Below, in pieces: positions 58,801-64,000 of a stretch of DNA of 64,000 bases. Source of the stretch: Malonomonas rubra. GTDB lineage: Bacteria > Desulfobacterota > Desulfuromonadia > Desulfuromonadales > Geopsychrobacteraceae. The number at the start of each line of letters is the position of its first letter. Positions within the stretch are counted from its first letter, which is position 1. Location of the stretch: positions 1-64,000 of the forward strand of contig NZ_QKAP01000092.1 of the NCBI RefSeq assembly GCF_003247215.1, in the 5' to 3' direction. A program made the position numbers and the translations under genes. A model generated the notes under the pieces. The model saw only the letters and a program-made list of their open reading frames with translations, had not been told where the DNA came from and ran no database searches.

Positions 58801-61620
58801 ATGAGTGGGCAACAACAGTCAGAGCGAGATCTGCACGATTTGCTGGATATCATACAGCAACTCAGCATGCAGTTACATCCTGACCAGTCGCAACGGACTG
58901 TTGCAAATCTTGATAGCTCACTCGATAAAGACCTGGGGCTTGACAGCTTGGGAAGGATGGAACTGCTGCAAAGGCTCGAAAATCACTTTCAAGTCAGTTT
59001 GTCAGAACAGGTCTTTATCGATGCCGAAAAGGTTTCCGATCTCTGGATGGCTGTGACTAAGTCTTCGCCTGCTGGAGATTCTGGAGTGGCTGGGAAACTG
59101 GATCATAGAGTGTTCTCTGTCACAGGTGAGGATGTTGGTGTTCCGTACAGCGCCGAGACACTGACGGAAGTTTTGAGCTGGCACAATGACAGGCATCCCA
59201 ACCGTACTCATGTCTATTTTTATGCTGATCAAGACGAAGCTGAAGAGCTGACCTATCGTCAATTGTACAATGGTGCAATTCGAGTAGCCTCAGGGTTGCA
59301 TAGGCATGGTTTAAATGTTGGTGATCCTGTAGCGATTATGCTGCCAAGCTCAGCCGACTATTTCTTTGCTTTTTTCGGTATATTAATGGCCGGTGGGGTT
59401 CCGGTACCTATTTATCCGCCGGCACGAAAATCTCAGATGGAGGAGCACTTACGCAGACAACAGGTAATTCTAGACAACTGCGCAGCGAAGTTGATGATCG
59501 GCATGCCGGAAACGCTGCTTTTTAATCGCCTTTTACAAGCCAGTTTGTCTGAGTTGATGGAGGTCTTGACGGTTTCGGAACTTCAGGAATCTGCAACATC
59601 AGGTTTTGTCTTGCAAATTCTCCAGCCAACCGACACCGCATTTTTGCAATATACTTCCGGATCGACCGGCAACCCGAAGGGAGTCGTGTTGAGCCATGCA
59701 AACCTACTGGCCAATATCAGGGCAATGGGGGGTGCGATCAAGGTCGATGAAAAAGACATTATCGTCAGTTGGTTGCCTCTCTATCACGACATGGGGTTAA
59801 TCGGCTGTTGGCTTTCCTGCCTATATTTCGCTGCCCCGCTAGTCTTGATGTCGCCGTTCGACTTTCTCTCTCGGCCATTGCGTTGGCTGCAGGCGATTCA
59901 CCGTTTCCGCGCCACCATATCGGCAGCACCGAATTTTGCCTATGAAATTTGTCTGGCCCGGCTCTCCGAAAAACAACTTATGGGCCTCGACTTATCTTCC
60001 TGGCGTTGTGCATTCAACGGCGCTGAAGCTGTCAGTGCCGATAGTGTGGAACGGTTTGTGAAACGCTTTTCCGCATATCGGTTCCATCACGAAGCGATGA
60101 TGCCGGTTTACGGTATGGCTGAATGTTCGGTCGGGCTGGCTTTCCCGCCGCTTGGGAGAGGGCCGGTAATTGATTTGATCAACCGTGAAATATTTACCCG
60201 TTCCGGGCAGGCAAGGCTTGCCGCTGAGGACGAAAAAAATCCATTGCAGTTTGTTGCTTGTGGGCAACCGCTCTATGACCATGAAATTCGTATTGTTGAC
60301 CGACAGGGGCGTGAACTCCCAGAGTGCCAAGAAGGGCGCATCCAGTTTCGCGGTCCTTCTACTTGCAGCGGTTATTACCGCAGTCCGGAAAAGACAGCCC
60401 AGCTGTTCGATGGTGATTGGTTGGATTCGGGTGATCTCGGCTATATACGCTCGGGGGATGTATTTATAACTGGGCGTTGTAAGGATCAGATTATCATTGC
60501 CGGACGTAATATCTATCCGCAGGAACTGGAAGAAGCGGTCGCTAAGATTAAAGGAGTGCGCAAAGGCAATGTAGTGGTCTTTGGTTCCTCCGATCCGAAA
60601 ACTGGGACCGAAAGACTGGTAGTGCTGGCGGAAACCCGAGAAACAAATACGAAGGTATTGGGTCAGATACGCACTGCTATTACAAAACTGTCCTTCGATC
60701 TTCTCGGGGTGCCTTTGCATGAAATTGTCCTTGCTCCACCGCAGACAGTACCCAAAACATCAAGTGGAAAAATCCGTCGTGCGGCTACTCGTGAATTCTA
60801 TGAAAAGGGATTGCTTGTTCAATCGCTGAAACCCTGGAAACTGTATTTTCATATTGTGATGCTCGGCGGAACCGGTCTTTGGCGCAGAACTTGGCGGTAT
60901 TTTGGACAAATCACTTTTGCCGGTTGGAGCTGGGGGGTCTTTTGTTTGCTTTCGCTATTGCTCTATCTTTCACTGATTTTGTTGCCGAAGTTCAGTTGGC
61001 GCTGGGCGGCGATGCGCTTAGCTGTTAATGGCTTGCGTTACCTCACTATGGCGTCAGTGACGGTAGAAGGGAAGAATAACTTGCCGAAAGTTCCTTGCGT
61101 CATAGTTGCCAATCATGCCAGCTACCTGGATGGTTTCGCTCTGGTCGCTTGTTTGCCTAAGCATCTGGTGTTTGTAGCCAAGCGGGAATTGTCGAAAAAT
61201 ACTTTGCTGCGACTGCCTTTTTTACGGCTTAGGGCCGAATTTGTTGAGCGATTCGACCGACAGCAAGGACTTAAGGATGCTCGAAGGTTGGGGCAGCGTG
61301 CCAAAGGAGGAGAGTCGTTGATGTTTTTCCCGGAGGGCACCTTTACTCGACAGCCAGGGTTGCAGGAATTTTACATGGGAGCTTTCGTGATCGCCGCTGA
61401 AGCTGATCTGCCGGTGGTGCCGATTGCAATCCGCGGAACCCGTTCGATTTTGCGCGGTTCGGATAAGTTCCCCCATCGTGGGACGATCTGTGTCACTATC
61501 GGTGAACCGATAAGCCCAAATGCAGCAAACAGGTCAAACTGGCAAAAGGCACTTTTCCTGCGTGAGCGCAGTCGGCGTTTTATCGCTCAAAATTGCGGTG
61601 AACCGGATCTAGTCCGCTAG
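58801..61620 (+). CDS. Fused acyl carrier domain, fatty acyl-AMP ligase and PlsC-type acyltransferase
   Basis: The 939-residue chain joins three enzymes. Residues 10-85 are an acyl carrier domain with the phosphopantetheine serine in DLGLDSLGRMELL (Ser49). Residues 115-690 are an AMP-forming fatty-acid ligase with YTSGSTGNPKG (about 285), SWLPLYHDMGLIG (about 322, the FAAL hallmark), CRDQ-like GRCKDQIIIAGRNIYPQELE and PKTSSGKIRR. A hydrophobic stretch (about 700-730) is followed by an LPLAT domain with NHASYLD (His772/Asp777) and FPEGTFTR (about 844). A plausible flow is: fatty acid activated as acyl-AMP, loaded on the built-in ACP, and transferred to a lysophospholipid or other acceptor. It is divergent from an MMPL exporter gene. 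The domain order differs from Aas, which has the acyltransferase first and no ACP. Confidence 0.9.
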   Translation: MSGQQQSERDLHDLLDIIQQLSMQLHPDQSQRTVANLDSSLDKDLGLDSLGRMELLQRLENHFQVSLSEQVFIDAEKVSDLWMAVTKSSPAGDSGVAGKLDHRVFSVTGEDVGVPYSAETLTEVLSWHNDRHPNRTHVYFYADQDEAEELTYRQLYNGAIRVASGLHRHGLNVGDPVAIMLPSSADYFFAFFGILMAGGVPVPIYPPARKSQMEEHLRRQQVILDNCAAKLMIGMPETLLFNRLLQASLSELMEVLTVSELQESATSGFVLQILQPTDTAFLQYTSGSTGNPKGVVLSHANLLANIRAMGGAIKVDEKDIIVSWLPLYHDMGLIGCWLSCLYFAAPLVLMSPFDFLSRPLRWLQAIHRFRATISAAPNFAYEICLARLSEKQLMGLDLSSWRCAFNGAEAVSADSVERFVKRFSAYRFHHEAMMPVYGMAECSVGLAFPPLGRGPVIDLINREIFTRSGQARLAAEDEKNPLQFVACGQPLYDHEIRIVDRQGRELPECQEGRIQFRGPSTCSGYYRSPEKTAQLFDGDWLDSGDLGYIRSGDVFITGRCKDQIIIAGRNIYPQELEEAVAKIKGVRKGNVVVFGSSDPKTGTERLVVLAETRETNTKVLGQIRTAITKLSFDLLGVPLHEIVLAPPQTVPKTSSGKIRRAATREFYEKGLLVQSLKPWKLYFHIVMLGGTGLWRRTWRYFGQITFAGWSWGVFCLLSLLLYLSLILLPKFSWRWAAMRLAVNGLRYLTMASVTVEGKNNLPKVPCVIVANHASYLDGFALVACLPKHLVFVAKRELSKNTLLRLPFLRLRAEFVERFDRQQGLKDARRLGQRAKGGESLMFFPEGTFTRQPGLQEFYMGAFVIAAEADLPVVPIAIRGTRSILRGSDKFPHRGTICVTIGEPISPNAANRSNWQKALFLRERSRRFIAQNCGEPDLVR

Positions 61621-61623
61621 CCC

Positions 61624-61650
61624 GAATAGAGAGATACTGTCACTCTATTC
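61624..61650 (+). terminator. Weak hairpin after the FAAL fusion gene
   Basis: GAATAGAG and CTCTATTC form a perfect 8-base repeat a few bases past the stop. No good T-run follows, so termination is uncertain. Confidence 0.3.
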
Positions 61651-61694
61651 CTTCAAGAAAATTATTTGATTCGTTCCGACATCAGTTTGTTAAT

Positions 61695-61904
61695 TTACCA
61701 ATAATTTTCAGCATAAGCCTCTTTGTTAAGGCGTTCATTGCCTTGGTATGGAACGTTTTTGCCACGCATTTCGTTTCGTCCTTCAAAAATCCATCCGCTA
61801 TTTCGCTTAAAGAAGAGAACCTGTTTGCTGACCAGTAACTATGGAATCCTGTCCTTGTCGACTGTAAGTTCTTGACCATCTTTTAGCACCACAGGAATGT
61901 ATAT
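61695..61904 (-). pseudogene. Decayed GSU3473-like small protein gene
   Basis: On the minus strand a 69-codon frame reads IYIPVVLKDGQELTVDKDRIP, an in-frame TAG, then LLVSKQVLFFKRNSGWIFEGRN, then EMRGKNVPYQGNERLNK and a stop. The pattern (PVVLKDG, V-LFFKRxxGW, R-xxRGK, YQGNER) resembles a small family I know from Geobacter-type genomes ('P..xxDG ... FxRSxGWV..GxDPxRG ... YxGPERR'). The expected start codon is ATA instead of ATG, with an AGGAG-like site upstream. Two lesions, at the start and codon 22, make it a probable pseudogene. The family call is from memory. Confidence 0.6.
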
Positions 61905-62189
61905 CCTAGGACTCCTATCTCATTGAGGTTTTTTACTTCAGTGGTCTTTGGATGAATCAGACTGTCTTGAAGGAGAGGCTATCATTCGGACGAAGCTCTC
62001 ATTGTAAGCTCTAATGCAATTTACAAAGAAAACCATCTGCAGAAGGTAGCGAGTCGAAGCAGGGCAAAGTTGTTTGCCTAAAATTACGATATTTTTAATA
62101 TGAAAGGATGTTGTTCAACGTGAGCTTGTTGTATTTGTAAAGCATATCATTGGTGAATGGATAAGTATAAGAAAAATAATACCAATTTG
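61905..62189. other. A/T-rich intergenic region
   Basis: No open frame or RNA fold was recognised. It lies between the decayed GSU3473-like gene and the promoter of the small membrane peptide. Confidence 0.45.
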
Positions 62190-62219
62190 TTGACTTGGCG
62201 AGAGGGGAGAAGCTAAAAT
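62190..62219 (+). promoter_or_regulatory. Predicted promoter of the 44-residue membrane peptide
   Basis: TTGACT, 18-base spacer, TAAAAT. The expected transcript begins near 62226. The leader then contains the palindrome CGACAATTGTCG at 62267-62278, overlapping TTGTCGACAA, a possible operator or small hairpin. Confidence 0.45.
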
Positions 62220-62300
62220 TTAGTATATAGGTAGGGAAAGTGAAAAATCATTACGCTAAAACTGTGCGACAATTGTCGACAAGTCAATGCAGAGGACGCT

Positions 62301-62435
62301 ATGGCTAAAATTCGAGAAAAGTATGAAGATGAAACCGAAAAAAGGATGTGTAGTTTTGCATGTAAATTGTTGATTTTCGCTCTGTTGACAGCTGCGCTGT
62401 TCGTCGGCTATTCATTCAGTGTTTTGATTGGTTAG
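62301..62435 (+). CDS. Small single-helix membrane protein (44 residues)
   Basis: Too short for the ORF track. ATG 62301 follows AGAGGA. The peptide has a charged N-terminus (MAKIREKYEDETEKRM), two cysteines (C17, C21) and one hydrophobic helix (LLIFALLTAALFVGYSFSVLI). A fair promoter lies about 80 bases upstream. I do not recognise a family. The charged head and single helix suit a small inner-membrane regulator or subunit. Confidence 0.55.
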   Translation: MAKIREKYEDETEKRMCSFACKLLIFALLTAALFVGYSFSVLIG

Positions 62436-62504
62436 CTTTAGATCGCTTGCATCAGTTTAGAGAATTATCGTTCGGCGACAACAGGTTGGAATGTCATGGC
62501 TTGC

Positions 62505-62545
62505 CCCAAAGGCCCCACGCAATGTATTTGCGTGGGGCCTTTGGG
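62505..62545. terminator. 18-base perfect hairpin downstream of fumarase
   Basis: CCCAAAGGCCCCACGCAA pairs with TTGCGTGGGGCCTTTGGG around a 5-base loop. It lies 20 bases past the fumarase stop and about 70 bases past the small peptide gene, between convergent genes. The core GGCCCCACGC stem is followed by TTTGGG on both strands rather than a long T-run, so it should act in both directions but may stop transcription only partly. Confidence 0.65.
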
Positions 62546-62564
62546 TTACAAACGCTTATCAAAT

Positions 62565-64000
62565 TTAGAGGCCGAGCTTCTTGAAAAAGTCATTGCCTTT
62601 GTCGTCGACCAGAATGAATGCCGGGAAGTCTTCGACTTCGATCTTCCAAACTGCCTCCATTCCCAGTTCCGGGAAATCGATGCACTCAACCTTCTTGATG
62701 TTTTCTTCTGCCAGAACAGCAGCTGGACCACCAATCGAACCGAGGTAGAATCCGCCATGCTCTTTACATGCATCGGTGACCTGTTGGCTACGGTTGCCTT
62801 TGGCGATCATGACCATAGAACCGCCGTTGCTCTGGAGCAGACCGACATAAGAGTCCATACGACCAGCGGTGGTCGGACCGAAAGAGCCGGACGCTTTGCC
62901 TTTAGGGGTCTTGGCTGGACCTGCATAGTAGATCGGGTGGTTCTTCAGGTAGTCGGGAAGTGGTTTGCCGCTGTCAAGGATCTCTTTGAATTTGGCGTGC
63001 GCAATATCGCGCCCGACAACGATGGTGCCCTTGAGCAACAGCGGTGAGCCGACTTCTAGCTTGGTCAGATCGGCAAGGACTTCGCTCATCGGGCGATTGA
63101 GGTCGATCGGGGTTCCAGCGCTGTGCTTACCGCGATACTGCTCAGGAATCAGGCGACCCGGGTTGCGATCCATTTCTTCGATGAACAGGCCATCTTTGGT
63201 GATCTTGGCTTTGATGTTGCGGTCTGCCGAACAGGAGACAGCCATGCCGACCGGGCAGGACGCTCCGTGACGGGGCAGGCGGACAACGCGGACGTCGTGG
63301 GCGAAATACTTACCGCCGAACTGGGCGCCGATGCCGAGTTCCTGAGCTGCCTTCAGTAGTTTCGCTTCCAGTTCAAGGTCACGGAAAGCCTGACCATGTT
63401 CGTTGCCTTCGGTCGGCAGGCCGTCAAGTTCTTTGGCGGTTGCCATCTTTACAGCCTTCATACAGGCGTCAGCCGAGGTCCCACCGATGACAAAGGCGAT
63501 ATGGTAGGGCGGGCAAGCAGCTGTGCCGAGGTATTTCATCTTTGAAACCAGAAAATCGTAAAGCTTGTCAGGGGTTAGCAGAGCCTTGGTCTCCTGATAG
63601 AGCATGGTTTTGTTGGCACTGCCACCACCTTTGGCCATGAACAAGAACTTGTAGGCGTCACCTTCGGTGGCCATAATATCGATCTGCGCCGGCAGGTTGG
63701 TGCCGGTATTCTTTTCCTTATACATGTCGAGCGCGACAGTCTGGCTGTAGCGCAGGTTTTCTTCGGTGTATGTTTTGAAGACGCCTTCGGAGATCCGCTC
63801 GGCGTCGTTGCAGCCGGTCCAGACTTGCTGGCCTTTCTTGGCCAGAACGGTCGCTGTGCCGGTGTCTTGGCAGATTGGCAATTCGAAGTTAGCTGCGATT
63901 TCTGCGTTGCGCAAAAATGCCATGGCGACGCCCCGGTCATTCTGCGAAGCTTCCGGGTCGCTGAGGATTTTGGCGACTTGTTCATTGTGTTCCGGACGTA
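62565..64000 (-). CDS. Class I (Fe-S) fumarate hydratase, N-terminus beyond window
   Basis: The enzyme interconverts fumarate and malate in the citric acid cycle, using a [4Fe-4S] cluster in the class I type. [74 protein letters not shown] and a beta-subunit-like C-terminal half ([40 protein letters not shown]) match the long FumA/FumB type. The ORF track starts at 63923, but the frame is open to the window end with [33 protein letters not shown], which is the normal upstream sequence. So the gene is cut and the true start lies outside. About 478 of some 540 residues are present. Confidence 0.96.
   Translation of the reverse strand, partial: RPEHNEQVAKILSDPEASQNDRGVAMAFLRNAEIAANFELPICQDTGTATVLAKKGQQVWTGCNDAERISEGVFKTYTEENLRYSQTVALDMYKEKNTGTNLPAQIDIMATEGDAYKFLFMAKGGGSANKTMLYQETKALLTPDKLYDFLVSKMKYLGTAACPPYHIAFVIGGTSADACMKAVKMATAKELDGLPTEGNEHGQAFRDLELEAKLLKAAQELGIGAQFGGKYFAHDVRVVRLPRHGASCPVGMAVSCSADRNIKAKITKDGLFIEEMDRNPGRLIPEQYRGKHSAGTPIDLNRPMSEVLADLTKLEVGSPLLLKGTIVVGRDIAHAKFKEILDSGKPLPDYLKNHPIYYAGPAKTPKGKASGSFGPTTAGRMDSYVGLLQSNGGSMVMIAKGNRSQQVTDACKEHGGFYLGSIGGPAAVLAEENIKKVECIDFPELGMEAVWKIEVEDFPAFILVDDKGNDFFKKLGL

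Noticed and set aside
61682-61879. 65-residue minus-strand ORF
   Set aside because: It is in a different frame from the motif-bearing GSU3473-like remnant at the same place.

Overview
The window looks like a piece of chromosome from an anaerobic, respiring deltaproteobacterium of the Desulfuromonadales type (Geobacter/Desulfuromonas/Pelobacter relatives). This is inferred from gene content. It holds a multihaem c-type cytochrome lipoprotein, a lone hypF, a PxxKW cysteine-rich protein, a YkgJ-type cysteine cluster protein, a rubredoxin, class I Fe-S fumarase, several GGDEF proteins and what looks like a remnant of a Geobacter-type small family. Base composition is close to even. Gene density is high and both strands are used in short operons. 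I saw no rRNA, tRNA, CRISPR array or prophage.

Layout. 1-8 kb: multihaem cytochrome (cut by the left edge), purB, rluA, a SulP anion transporter, hypF and a TSUP exporter. 8-13 kb: a DUF938 methyltransferase, two response regulators (one ending in GGDEF), a small PepSY-helix/secreted-protein pair, and pfkA. 13-23 kb: lon, an active/inactive pair of M16 peptidases, a YihY-type membrane protein, LpxH-like hydrolase, glyoxalase, a TPR protein and lrgAB. 23-25 kb: non-coding or decayed DNA and a frameshifted IS1595-type transposase. 25-31 kb: a CPA2 antiporter, the two cysteine-rich small proteins, a phosphohexomutase and an HDOD-GGDEF protein. 31-38 kb: an Mla/Mce lipid-transport operon, DUF924, an uncharacterised MshEN-containing pair and a CNT nucleoside transporter. 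38-44 kb: one-carbon metabolism, with a methionine synthase split over two genes, a rubredoxin, an MTHFR-like protein and AMMECR1. 44-49 kb: a BepA-like M48 protease, miaB, a PHP phosphoesterase and an M42 peptidase. 49-53 kb: a RimK / retropepsin-like / AstE-like three-gene operon and cfa. 53-62 kb: a DEAD-box helicase, a cheV remnant, an HNH nuclease and an MMPL exporter, facing an unusual ACP-FAAL-acyltransferase fusion. 62-64 kb: a decayed small gene, a 44-residue membrane peptide and fumarase (cut by the right edge).

Most promising for new biology are (i) the ACP-FAAL-LPLAT fusion divergent from an MMPL exporter, which together look like a lipid activation, transfer and export unit; (ii) the RimK / DTGA-protease / AstE-like operon, which looks like a peptide-tagging and untagging system; and (iii) the uncharacterised MshEN-GAF-like protein with its helical-repeat partner. 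The window also holds at least three, perhaps four, gene remnants (transposase, CheV N-terminus, a GSU3473-like protein, a small secreted protein), so local gene decay is a theme.

All family names come from reading motifs and from memory of the families; no search was run. Residue positions are counted by hand and may be off by a few.
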